64,000 nucleotides of DNA. It comes from Perkinsela sp. pyNocScin1 (lineage: Eukaryota; Euglenozoa; Kinetoplastea; Prokinetoplastida; Perkinselidae). The stretch lies in assembly GCA_964019655.1 (NCBI GenBank), contig CAXHTR010000004.1:372001-436000 (forward strand), read 5' to 3'. The translations under genes and the position numbers were made by a program. Below, piece after piece: positions 40,017 to 48,831 of this stretch. The notes beneath the pieces are model-generated. The model was not told the origin of the DNA, ran no database searches, and saw nothing but the letters and a program-made list of their open reading frames with translations. Within the stretch, counting starts at the first letter, position 1. The number at the start of each line of letters is the position of its first letter.

Positions 40017-40784
40017 ATGAACCCATTTTCAATCTTCGTTGCCACTGCTGATTATGAAACGACGCAAAAAACCTTCAACTGTCTCACTGCTGCCCTTTTC
40101 ACTGACAAAAACATCGCAAATGGCATACAGAACTATTTCGTCGAAAAAAACGAGAACCCGAAAGCTTTCTGCCGCTGGCGGGGTATGGAGTGCAGGTATA
40201 GCATCCCGCACTGGTTTCTCCTCGCTCGAACAAAAGTACAGCGGGCAGACTGGGAAGTGGACCTAAGCTGGCTGCCACCGTCACTCTGGTATGTTCACCT
40301 TGACGCAGTCGTCGTGCGATCGAATCTCATTTTGCGGCACCTCCCAAGGGAACTTGAGTACTTTTCGCTCAAGCGCGGTACCTTCACCCGGGGACATTCG
40401 CCAGTGAGCAGTATCAACACCGCTGACTTCCCTCCAAACCTCACTGAGTTTCTTCTCGATGTGCATGCACCGCTCTGTGGTACGCTGACAATGTCTTCAC
40501 TTCCTGCGAATATGACGCTGTTAGCGATCCAAAACTGCCGAATCAAATCTGTGTTCGTTTCGAACGATGGGCTCCCAGAGAGACTACGTCATGTTTCTCT
40601 TGAAAATACAAGATCCAAGTTGTATGCAACGGGCAATGAACCTGTCGACCCTCGGGTGTGGCTCAGCACCGGAGAGAACGAGGGTCAGTCCAAGTCGAAA
40701 TACTACTTGGGGTACCAGTGCCGGGCGCACGACCTAGAGAGGGATGTGTCGCTCGTGTACAGAGATGGGCTTGTTAAGAAATGA
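40017..40784 (+). CDS. LRR protein, group B1
   Basis: 255 residues, start MNPFSIFVATADYETTQKTF. Cap C-R-W-R-G-M-E-C; then DLSWLPPSLWYVHLDAV, HLPRELEYFSLKRG, NTADFPPNLTEFLLDV, SLPANMTLLAIQNCRIKSV and LPERLRHVSLEN. C-terminal motif PVDPRV, followed by a longer than usual polar end. Related to 1059 and 7225 on the other arm (same TADxPxxxEE segment). Confidence 0.85.
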   Translation: MNPFSIFVATADYETTQKTFNCLTAALFTDKNIANGIQNYFVEKNENPKAFCRWRGMECRYSIPHWFLLARTKVQRADWEVDLSWLPPSLWYVHLDAVVVRSNLILRHLPRELEYFSLKRGTFTRGHSPVSSINTADFPPNLTEFLLDVHAPLCGTLTMSSLPANMTLLAIQNCRIKSVFVSNDGLPERLRHVSLENTRSKLYATGNEPVDPRVWLSTGENEGQSKSKYYLGYQCRAHDLERDVSLVYRDGLVKK

Positions 40785-41244
40785 GAGGTGGATGGGTTTC
40801 ATAGAAAATTTTTTCAGTTCCTCAAGGGTACCTGATCTGTTCAACTCGAGTTTCTCGCATTTTTACCGATGTCATACTCTCATGATTGCAAATATTTTGA
40901 GAGAATGGGCAATGCAGACCCTTATTCACTTGGTAGTTCAGTGCTTCTTCACCTCTGAAGACAGGAAATTCGCTTACTTATCGCAATGAAGCGCCGGAAG
41001 GCCAAGTAGATGACATTGAATCGCTCGGTAGATTGCGTATATAATGCGATGAAAATCATGGGCCCTGCAAATTCTTGATTCAGCATCTGCACAACAATGC
41101 GCACTAGATACTGCCTGAAAATGAATATCATGCCTTTTCGCTTGCAATGTGTACATCTTTGAAAAGGCAATTTCCTTGCCAACTGTGCTAAGCATGCGTG
41201 CACACAAGAGATATTTCCTTCTCTTTCAATTGTACGCTTCAATC
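40785..41244. other. Intergenic, weak minus-strand frame only
   Basis: A minus-strand frame of 60 codons (41131-40949) reads like a small membrane protein (RQYLVRIVVQMLNQEFAGPM), but it opposes the direction of all neighbours and has no recognisable relatives. I see no other gene. Confidence 0.35.
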
Positions 41245-42003
41245 ATGTGGCCTTTTCCCTTCATAACGCTCTTTTGTGCAGACACACATCCCATCAAGCC
41301 CTGTGCACATCTCGAAGCACAGAGCAATTGCATACAGCGGTTCATCAATCCCCCGACGCATGTGTGGCCGAGCACTACAATAGAGCAGGGAGAGCTCATG
41401 CGTTATTTTCTTTCAAAATCCGGAGATGCAAAAAATCCGTGCACATGGAACGGTGTGCACTGCAGCGAGGGCGTCATTGAGAGCCTGAAAATTCACCTTG
41501 GGTGTTTCAGGGCTGGTGTTGATATGGACTGGCTCCCTCCAACTGTCCGATCATTCAGCTTGGACTGGTCAGCGATCGCCCGCGAATGGACAACAGCGAA
41601 ACTCCCACGGCAGCTGCGCTTCCTTCTCCTCAGCTGTATAATGAGTCCTATGGGACCTCAAAGGCATATGATCGATTTTTGCAATCTCCCGAGGCAGATG
41701 GAGGAGCTCTACCTTTGCCGAGTAGCAGTGAAAGGGAGAATTTTGATCGGAAATCTTCCGGAAAGCATGCGAATCGTAGAAATTCGCAGCAGGATTCTTC
41801 GAACTGCAGTCATCGATTTTGAGGGACTTCCTGCCAATCTTGTATCAATGTCTATCGCGGGCTTCAAAAAGAAGAAAACCACTGTCAAAATCGTTGGAAT
41901 TGGTAGAGTTCAGAAGGACCAGCGCGTATCAAACACACGCATCACCCAGGAGCGGCGTATGTCAATGACGAGCTACGAGGATATGTTTCCAGCGAGTTTT
42001 TGA
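41245..42003 (+). CDS. LRR protein, group B4
   Basis: 252 residues from ATG at 41245 (MWPFPFITLFCADTHPIKPC); an in-frame ATG at 41194 would add a pyrimidine-tract-coded segment. Cap C-T-W-N-G-V-H-C-S-E-G; then DMDWLPPTVRSFSLDWSAI, KLPRQLRFLLLSCIM, NLPRQMEELYLCRVAVKGRI, NLPESMRIVEIRSR and GLPANLVSMSIAG. The end has QKDQRV, a DxR[VI] variant. Related to 39028 and 1935. Confidence 0.85.
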   Translation: MWPFPFITLFCADTHPIKPCAHLEAQSNCIQRFINPPTHVWPSTTIEQGELMRYFLSKSGDAKNPCTWNGVHCSEGVIESLKIHLGCFRAGVDMDWLPPTVRSFSLDWSAIAREWTTAKLPRQLRFLLLSCIMSPMGPQRHMIDFCNLPRQMEELYLCRVAVKGRILIGNLPESMRIVEIRSRILRTAVIDFEGLPANLVSMSIAGFKKKKTTVKIVGIGRVQKDQRVSNTRITQERRMSMTSYEDMFPASF

Positions 42004-42332
42004 ACGTCCAAGTATCTCGAAGCGAAAGAACAATTACAAAAGAAATAGGATTCGGTTACATCTCGTATAGAGCATATGAAAGCACTCATTTTTGCACTGT
42101 GAGGGGGGCATAGGATTCAGAATTGAGCTACTTTTCAAAGTATTGTACAAATGTTCTTTACTCGCTCATAACAGACAATCGGATGGTTCGAAAATGTGCT
42201 TGATAACAATAAATCAAAATTATTGCGAGGTCGAACACCTTCACAAAAGTAATTTGAAGTTCATATCAACCATTAGAAGCGCTTAAATCTACTTTTCTTG
42301 TCGATAGCTCAAACCTTCAGGTTCATCCGTAA
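42004..42332. other. Intergenic, no gene seen
   Basis: About 330 AT-rich bases; only the AAACCTTCAG ahead of the next start looks meaningful (candidate acceptor). Confidence 0.5.
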
Positions 42333-43124
42333 ATGATTACAATACAAATGTCCTGCATTCTCTTTCTTTGCGCCACTGACATCTATCCGGGCCGCGTCGA
42401 CCGCTCGAATATACCCCACGCAGACCTCATTGCTCTGCTCACAGCAGACATCGACCCACAGGACTATGAAGCAAAGCTGACCGTCGACGACAGCGGCAAT
42501 GTCACAGCGATCGCTTTCAAGGAAAGCGCTGAATTTGACTTCGCTTCTTGCTCGAAAAAAAGCGTCATCGAATTTCGCTACGTCCCACCGACGACCGTCT
42601 CCATCGAGATGTGCACGCACTGCACCGGCGCGGTCGAGACGAGCGACCTCCCTGATGTTCTGCAGTACTTTGACATCGGTGCAAACTCATTTTTTGGGAC
42701 ATTTTGCACAAAAAGCCTTCCCTCGGAACTTCGTGAGGCCAACCTCATGTGTAATGCGTTCGAGGGCAGTTTGAAGCTCGAGCACCTCCCACCAAAGCTC
42801 ACGCGCTTTATAGCGTGCATGAACCGTTTTTCGGGAGAACTGTACTTTGGAAAGCTTCCTGCTGGACTCACGTTGCTTGAGCTTAGCTCAAACAATTTTA
42901 CGGGCAAGGTAGACCTGCGGGACATTCCAGCCTCTCTCGAAGAGCTGTCCCTATGTGACAACGCCTTCAATACTGAGATGCTCATTGTCAATGCAAAGCA
43001 CATATTTCGCAGCCTGGGTGTGGATTGTGGCTTTCAGGGCCGCGTATTTCTGGCAGATGGGACGCGGCACACACCGCCTGGCACGCACTTTATGCTGGGC
43101 GATTCTGACATGGACAATGGCTGA
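42333..43124 (+). CDS. LRR protein, group A, divergent cap
   Basis: 263 residues from ATG at 42333 (MITIQMSCILFLCATDIYPG); ATG at 42348 is an alternative. The cap keeps GRVDxxNIPHADLIALL in place of SLSDQ, and both the Trp and cysteines of the CxW motif are gone. Five to six repeats (LPDVLQYFDIGANSFFGTFC, LPPKLTRFIACMNRFSGELY, LPAGLTLLELSSNNFTGKVD). The tail lacks a clean VVDE signature (VFLADGTRHTPPG is in its place). Confidence 0.84.
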   Translation: MITIQMSCILFLCATDIYPGRVDRSNIPHADLIALLTADIDPQDYEAKLTVDDSGNVTAIAFKESAEFDFASCSKKSVIEFRYVPPTTVSIEMCTHCTGAVETSDLPDVLQYFDIGANSFFGTFCTKSLPSELREANLMCNAFEGSLKLEHLPPKLTRFIACMNRFSGELYFGKLPAGLTLLELSSNNFTGKVDLRDIPASLEELSLCDNAFNTEMLIVNAKHIFRSLGVDCGFQGRVFLADGTRHTPPGTHFMLGDSDMDNG

Positions 43125-43385
43125 TGGCAGCATTCGCTGCATGTTCTTACCCTGCGAATCGCTCTGGAAATGAAACTTTACTTAGTAAATACCAAATCGT
43201 ACACTTTTTTACATGCACTGTGCAAAGTGTGCGTTTCACTTTTTTATGCACGAGAGCACGATTAGATGATAGTCCACACATGAACGCAGCGCAATGAATC
43301 AATGCTCGAACATTTAATGATCGCAGGGTATCCATAGACGAGCAGCTGAAGCAGAGTGATGGATTCTATCAATTTCACAAAATGA

Positions 43386-43560
43386 AAAACAATTCATGTT
43401 CTCGTTTAACTGCTTTACGGGCAGTTTGAACCTGCGGAGACTGCCAGAGCTGCACTGGCTGGGTCTCCGAGACAATTGCCTGAGCGGCCAAATCTCGTTC
43501 GGCGCGCTGCCAGCGTCGTAAGAGGGAATCTCTCTCGTCAACAACGAATTCTCTTATCTG
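43386..43560 (+). pseudogene. LRR repeat fragment
   Basis: Reads FNCFTGSLNLRRLPELHWLG, LRDNCLSGQISFGALPAS, a TAA stop, then EGISLVNNEFS: about two and a half group A repeats, GC-rich and with one stop exactly where LPxSL continues. No cap in front of it and no tail after it. Confidence 0.7.
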
Positions 43561-43729
43561 GGTGAGCCATCGAGACATGTTCAAGTCGAATGCTAAAGCC
43601 GAAAATTGAAAATTGATAATCGTCCCAGTCGGTATACATAAACCCGTTAACAATCATAGATATATATTTGTGCTGTGGGAGATCTGCGTTGGAGATAATC
43701 GTGACAGTCGTTTCTTATCGTATTCCACA

Positions 43730-43885
43730 ATGCACTTCTCTGCTTTATGCCTCCATAGCCAAGATCCACTAGGCCGACTCCACCTGGACGATCTTTCACA
43801 GCAGCAACGCATGGAAGTCTTTATTGAAGGACTCACAGAGGGCACGAAAATAGAATTTCAAGACTCTGAAGGTGATTTTGACTGA
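43730..43885 (+). pseudogene. Isolated group A N-terminal cap
   Basis: 51 codons from a good start (TTCCACAATG): MHFSALCLHSQDPLGRLHLD, DLSQQQRMEVFIEGLTEGTK and FQDSEGDFD, then TGA. This is the whole signal region plus the SLSDQ cap, ending just before the CxW motif. Nothing LRR-like follows. It lies downstream of a repeat-only fragment, so the two are not the halves of one gene in normal order. Could still be translated as a short peptide. Confidence 0.65.
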
Positions 43886-44202
43886 ATCAGTCACTGAAGG
43901 TGACTGAAGGCACATTGACTGCCGCTTCGACTTCTCGTAAGAACGGTTGGGACCAGGATTCTCTGCCTTTATTTCGGAGATTTCCGGAGAAGAGCTGTCA
44001 CACCGAAAATCAGGTATACTCATAAAATTTATGCGACTTGTTCTGTGTTGATCGAGAGCGTATACTTTAAAATATCTGAATTACAGCCCTTTCCATTTTT
44101 TGAAGGTAGCTATTGGACGGATCGTCATACGACCAAGCACTCTTCAGACTTCAGAAGGCAACAAAACTGATACCTTAATTTTTTCATCTCAATTATACTC
44201 CG

Positions 44203-45093
44203 ATGACTTACGCCCAGCGTATAGTTCTTCCCCTATTTCTCAGCATTACTGCAGACCCCCTCGGTCGCCCTGACTTTGCCACACTCACTGACCAGGCTCG
44301 CCTCGAGCTCCTCTTCGACGGCCTGCACGACGCCGACAAGCGCCAGGTCCAGGATGACGACGGATTCTTCCTAGAAGTCTGCGAGTGGCCAAGCATTCAG
44401 TGCGATGAACAGCAAAATGTCACTGCAGTGTCTGTTGGCGACTTCGCGCATATTGGCACGCTAAATCTCTCCTTTATGCCACCACACATGCACAAGTTCG
44501 AGGTGTCCAACCGGGTGCAGAGCGCCGGCGAGAAGCTCCGAGGGACTTTAGAAGCTTCTGAGCTCTCTCAGGTGCTGCATACGCTGCATATCGAGCGCCA
44601 GGCCTTCAACGGAACTGTCGACATCCCACGGCTGCCTCGAGGACTCATTCAGCTCAATCTCACGTCCAATTGCTTTACAGGGAGCTGTGACTTACGCAGC
44701 CTGCCACCGGGGCTCATAAATTGTTATCTTAGAGATAATCTTTTCTCGGGGATTGTCCAGCTCGATTCGCTCCCCAGCACGCTTTTGACGCTCGACATCG
44801 CGCGCTGTGCCTTCTCTGGTCAGTTATCTTTCGTGGGCCTCTCCGAAAATTTGAATGAGCTGGTTCTTTCCAACAACGCCTTTTGCGGCGATTTTGTGCT
44901 CGTCGGACGGGGGTGCAGGCTGCGAGTGAATGCAGAGCGAACGTCGTTTAGCGGCACAGCGGTCCTTCAGAAGAAGGGAAACATTCACGTATCACTCGAA
45001 GAGAGTAATGTGACAGCAGTGGTGGATGAGTTCGGCGAGAAGCACGAGAGAATGGACCAAGTATTGTTGGGAATATGGATTGATTCAAGTTAG
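44203..45093 (+). CDS. LRR protein, group A
   Basis: 296 residues, start MTYAQRIVLPLFLSITADPL. Cap GRPDFATLTDQARLELL and VCEWPSIQCDEQQ with both cysteines. Seven repeats (LPRGLIQLNLTSNCFTGSCD, LPSTLLTLDIARCAFSGQLS, LSENLNELVLSNNAFCGDFV), then FSGTAVL, and tail VTAVVDEFGEKHERMDQVL. Probably secreted; closest in layout to 6105, 8468 and 59234. Confidence 0.88.
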   Translation: MTYAQRIVLPLFLSITADPLGRPDFATLTDQARLELLFDGLHDADKRQVQDDDGFFLEVCEWPSIQCDEQQNVTAVSVGDFAHIGTLNLSFMPPHMHKFEVSNRVQSAGEKLRGTLEASELSQVLHTLHIERQAFNGTVDIPRLPRGLIQLNLTSNCFTGSCDLRSLPPGLINCYLRDNLFSGIVQLDSLPSTLLTLDIARCAFSGQLSFVGLSENLNELVLSNNAFCGDFVLVGRGCRLRVNAERTSFSGTAVLQKKGNIHVSLEESNVTAVVDEFGEKHERMDQVLLGIWIDSS

Positions 45094-45369
45094 GCTGGGA
45101 GTTATTCAGTATTATGTATGAGGTATCATGAGAGAGTGAATGAAGGCAGCTTTGAGCAAATCCTGAGAAAATTCCAAAATTTTGAAATTTTAGGACTATC
45201 GTATGATGAGTACACCTGAATGATTCATGTCATCGACGTCGAAATGGAATTATTCACTATGAACTGCCTAAAGCTGTAGAACGCACGCTACAGATTCTCA
45301 AATCCCACAGTTTGTGGTATAGTAGAGATAAATTGACGACAACAGCTGAAAGAGGACATTTTTTTTGCT

Positions 45370-45550
45370 TGCGTAGATATGCTTATTATGCGGCGAGGGG
45401 CTTATTTTCTAAGCTACCAAATCTTGCGCTTATCTCGATGAGCTGCAGTGCCTCGAAGCGTTTGAAATCTTCCAGTACGATGCCAATGAGCGGTCTGTGC
45501 GCATGGCGGTTTGCTTTATCCGGATGAAAAGATCTGCGCTTGGATTTTAG
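45370..45550 (+). pseudogene. Group C fragment
   Basis: One frame reads LFSKLPNLALISM (compare CNIAKCSNLRILSM in 4344); after a deletion and frame change LDELQCLEAFEIFQYDANER (compare ALQSLPNLRQVYYDTNADA, with LQxL and YDxN at exact spacing). It stops at 45548. No other part of a group C gene is present. The rest of 45094-45661 is empty apart from the E2 acceptor. Confidence 0.5.
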
Positions 45551-45627
45551 CTTAACTCTGAAGAAGATTTCAAATTATCCACGTGTACATAATCATGAGC
45601 TCTTCCTTTTATCTTCATCTTCTTTTG

Positions 45628-45661
45628 TTTCCCCATCATCGCATGTTCCCCCGCTGATCAG
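45628..45661 (+). promoter_or_regulatory. Candidate trans-splice acceptor of the E2 gene
   Basis: TTGTTTCCCCATCATCGCAT, TTCCCCCGCTGATCAG, with AG directly abutting the ATG at 45662. A pyrimidine tract and AG with essentially no 5' leader. Confidence 0.5.
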
Positions 45662-47044
45662 ATGCGCCGCCCCCTTTCCAGATACCTCTGCTTCGCTTTC
45701 CACCGCTTCTACGCCACGCGAGTCCGTCCACTCCCGCTCGCTGACATCGGCGAGGGCATCCACGAGGTCGAGCTCGTCTGCTGGCACGTGCAACAGGGTG
45801 ACACCATTCGCGAGTTCCAGCCGCTCTGCGACGTCCGGAGCGACAAGGCAACGGCAGAGATTACGTCCAAGTACGCGGGGAAAGTGCACAAGTTATATTC
45901 GGAGGTAGGAGACAGGGTCGAAGTCGGGAAGGCGCTCGCTGATGTGTCCATGGAGTGTGCAGAAGATGATCACACAGTCGGAGATGTGAAAACTGAAAAT
46001 GTTGAGACTTCAAAAGAAGATAATGGCCCAAATTATTTCGAAAAAGCATTTCCCCCGCTGAAAACAGAAAAAGTGCCAACAAGCACAGAAACCAAAAGAT
46101 TCACAGCAACACCAGCTGTTCGGACACTCATGAACTATTTGCAAATCGAGCCCTCAGCTACAAATCTCACTGGTCACATCACAATGGAGCGACTGCGAAA
46201 AATTGTCAGAGATAGAAATGAAAGCCGGGAGAAAAGCGGTACGAAGGGTATCAATACTGAGCAAATTCCACAAGATATGCCACACACAAAGCACAAACTC
46301 TCAAGCATTCGGCAGACGATGGCGGCCCGCATGGAGCGCTCGCTGGCGGTCCCGTCATTCACAGCGTCAGACGAGATGGAAATGGGTGAGCTTGTGCGCT
46401 TTGTTCGAGAGTCACAGGAAAAGAATGCAGAAAAGTTTCAGCGTTTGATCGATGAAGTCCAGCGCAAACTTCAGAAGCAAAATTTCATTCGAGATACACC
46501 CCCTCCCTACCGCTTCTCTATCCTTCCAGTGCTCATCAAGGCCATTTCGCTCGCTATGCTCGATTTCCCGCTCATCAACAGTAGATATGTATCTGGTGAT
46601 ACAGTCGAGGCACTCCACGCGCATAACATTGGCGTTGCTGTTGACACGCCGCATGGGCTCCTCGTGCCGAACATCAAAAATGTCGAGAAAAAATCAATTG
46701 CAGAGGTTTATGGAGAATTATATCGACTCATCACACTCGCCAAGGCGAAGCGGCTGCAGTACGGCGATATCAGTGGCGGGACGTTTACTGTGTCGAACAT
46801 CGGCTCAATCGGGTCCATCACCTCGCAGCCGATTGTCGTGCCGCCGGAGGTCTGCATCCTGAGCCTCGGGCGCATCCAGCACCTGCCGAGGTTTGATTCT
46901 GATGGGACTGTGCAGCGAAGTGCTGTCGCCACGATGAACTGCAGCGCTGACCACCGAGTCCTCGACGGGGCGTACCTGGTGCGGTTTATGAACACAGTGC
47001 GAAGGAGAGTGGAAGCGTTGGAGTGGGTTGATGGGTATATGTGA
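45662..47044 (+). CDS. Branched-chain 2-oxoacid dehydrogenase E2 (dihydrolipoyl transacylase), mitochondrial
   Basis: 460 residues. Start MRRPLSRYLCFAFHRFYATR is a typical mitochondrial presequence. A lipoyl domain follows (ADIGEGIHEVELVCWHV to about residue 95) with the lipoylated Lys in DVRSDKATAEI, the branched-chain type. A peripheral subunit-binding domain lies near residues 140-180 (TPAVRTLMNYLQIEPS). The catalytic core ends with GGTFTVSNIGSIGS and the active-site ADHRVLDGA (His and Asp present). It forms the core of the complex that oxidises leucine, isoleucine and valine keto acids. Full length, intact; an isolated housekeeping gene among LRR genes. Confidence 0.93.
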   Translation: MRRPLSRYLCFAFHRFYATRVRPLPLADIGEGIHEVELVCWHVQQGDTIREFQPLCDVRSDKATAEITSKYAGKVHKLYSEVGDRVEVGKALADVSMECAEDDHTVGDVKTENVETSKEDNGPNYFEKAFPPLKTEKVPTSTETKRFTATPAVRTLMNYLQIEPSATNLTGHITMERLRKIVRDRNESREKSGTKGINTEQIPQDMPHTKHKLSSIRQTMAARMERSLAVPSFTASDEMEMGELVRFVRESQEKNAEKFQRLIDEVQRKLQKQNFIRDTPPPYRFSILPVLIKAISLAMLDFPLINSRYVSGDTVEALHAHNIGVAVDTPHGLLVPNIKNVEKKSIAEVYGELYRLITLAKAKRLQYGDISGGTFTVSNIGSIGSITSQPIVVPPEVCILSLGRIQHLPRFDSDGTVQRSAVATMNCSADHRVLDGAYLVRFMNTVRRRVEALEWVDGYM

Positions 47045-47275
47045 GCGATGTATAGTACATCGGGGATGGCGAAAGACTGTTGCAGACTCATTCTGTAGCA
47101 CGGAAGAACCATATCAGCATGGCTGCCATAGCGGGAATATGTGGCAAAATATTGGAAACACAGAACTCAAAAAATCGTTGGCTCTCTATGCCTAGCCTGT
47201 ACATGAGTGATTGATGAGCTAAGGCATAGTACCTTTCTGATATATATTCTTCTGATTTGTGCTGTAAAACCACAA

Positions 47276-48448
47276 ATGCCACTGTTTACTGCTATTACAA
47301 AAGCTTTGGCGATTGATCCTGCACTCGGCAGGCTCGACTATGCATCCCTATCTGACCAAGCAATGATGGAGATGCTCATCGATGGTATGAGCCACAGAAA
47401 TAAAAAGGAATTTCAAGATGAAAGCGGTTACTTAAAGGACTTGTCAGAATGGCGACGTTCACAGAACGGTGGTAGTCAACCACTTCAACTTGAAAATGGG
47501 CGCGTGGTCCGAGTATGGTTTTATAACTATTGTTTTTCCGAGAAACAATTTCCGTTCGAATTAACTCCACCGCTCGTGAAAATCTTCCATATGGAAAGGT
47601 GCTATATGCACGGAACATTGGAGACGTATGTGCTCCCAGCTTATCTTGACGAATTTTATGTCCCAGACAACTGTCTTCAAGGCTCTTTAAGCTTTAAAGC
47701 ATTCCCACAAGAGCTACGAACGATCAAGATCTCCAGAAATGATTTCAATGGGAACTGTGCTCTGCATGAGCTGCCACCTAAGATCGAATCATTCGAAGCG
47801 AGTGAAAATAAATTTGCGAGTAGCATATTGCTCAATGCCCTGCCTGATTCTCTGAAAAAAATTGATGTCAGTCATAATAAGCTCTACGGTGAGATATCTC
47901 TCAGCGAACTGCCTGAGTCCCTTATCAAGCTCGATGTCGGTCATAATGAATTCAGCTGCTCAATCTCGTTCCGCAGTCTTCCTGGCGCACTCAGAAAACT
48001 CGATGTCAGCCATAACAATTTCTACGGTGATATACCGATGCTTGCGCTGCCTAATTCAATGGAAAAGTTCAAAGTAAACCATAATAATTTTAGCGGGGAG
48101 ATAGCACTGCATGCACTTCCGGCAAATATGACGGATCTTCATCTTGAGAACAATAAGCTCACAGGGTCGTTCGGGATCATCAATTTGCACGAATACATCG
48201 AAGTTATCAATCTGGAGAACAACTCGTTCCGTGGAGAGTTTCAGCTTTCGGAGTTGTCGAAGTCCTATGAAGTCATATCGACTTATTCAGATGCAACGTC
48301 CATGGAGGTTATACTGCGCAATCCCACATTACGCTACCGGTGTTGTTTCTTTTTTGATCTTTTGGAACCCGTGCTTGACAAGGAGAAAGAGTGGTACGAG
48401 TGGAAAGGTGAGATTACTCTGCGCTTCAGCGACAAAGAAGATCGGTAA
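47276..48448 (+). CDS. LRR protein, group A, with internal repeat duplication
   Basis: 390 residues from ATG at 47276 (MPLFTAITKALAIDPALGRL); upstream in-frame codons are non-ATG. Cap SLSDQAMMEML and LSEWRRSQNGG, cysteines lost and the loop rebuilt. FPFELTPPLVKIF and GTLETYVLP follow, then about ten repeats. Several neighbouring repeats are near copies (KKIDVSHNKLYGEI, IKLDVGHNEFSCSI, RKLDVSHNNFYGDI), which points to recent internal duplication. The tail is diverged (LEPVLDKEKEWYEWKGEITL) but still aligns with VVDExGxxHxWEExIL. Confidence 0.87.
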   Translation: MPLFTAITKALAIDPALGRLDYASLSDQAMMEMLIDGMSHRNKKEFQDESGYLKDLSEWRRSQNGGSQPLQLENGRVVRVWFYNYCFSEKQFPFELTPPLVKIFHMERCYMHGTLETYVLPAYLDEFYVPDNCLQGSLSFKAFPQELRTIKISRNDFNGNCALHELPPKIESFEASENKFASSILLNALPDSLKKIDVSHNKLYGEISLSELPESLIKLDVGHNEFSCSISFRSLPGALRKLDVSHNNFYGDIPMLALPNSMEKFKVNHNNFSGEIALHALPANMTDLHLENNKLTGSFGIINLHEYIEVINLENNSFRGEFQLSELSKSYEVISTYSDATSMEVILRNPTLRYRCCFFFDLLEPVLDKEKEWYEWKGEITLRFSDKEDR

Positions 48449-48831
48449 GAAACGAATGCCTGTTATTTACAATGTGTCCAAGGCTTACTTTCCGGCCTTA
48501 CATAATCCAAAGTCATTTATCAGAGCAATTCAATGACATACAAATGCATGCTCAAGCAAAATTTCAATTTTCAAGTATCCCATCTTGCTGTTGCGATCTT
48601 TGAATGTCGCGTGTAATGAGACTCATTTACAATTTTATTCACAGAGACAAACACATCATAAGACAATATTGTTTTACGCTACAAGATCGATATAATACAA
48701 TTAGATACAAGGTAATTATGATTTTTTCAAATGTGGGGAAAATTATCGAGAATTAAGATCAACTGCACTTTTTTTGTCAAATCCTCTTCATAAACGCTTT
48801 TTCACACCATGACTGTCACCTAACTCTACCA
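48449..48831. other. Intergenic, no gene seen
   Basis: About 380 AT-rich bases, ending in a pyrimidine-rich stretch before the next start; nothing else recognised. Confidence 0.5.

Noticed and set aside
40949-41131. 60-codon minus-strand frame resembling a small membrane protein
   Set aside because: Opposes the direction of all neighbours and lacks any recognised homology; chance is likely.
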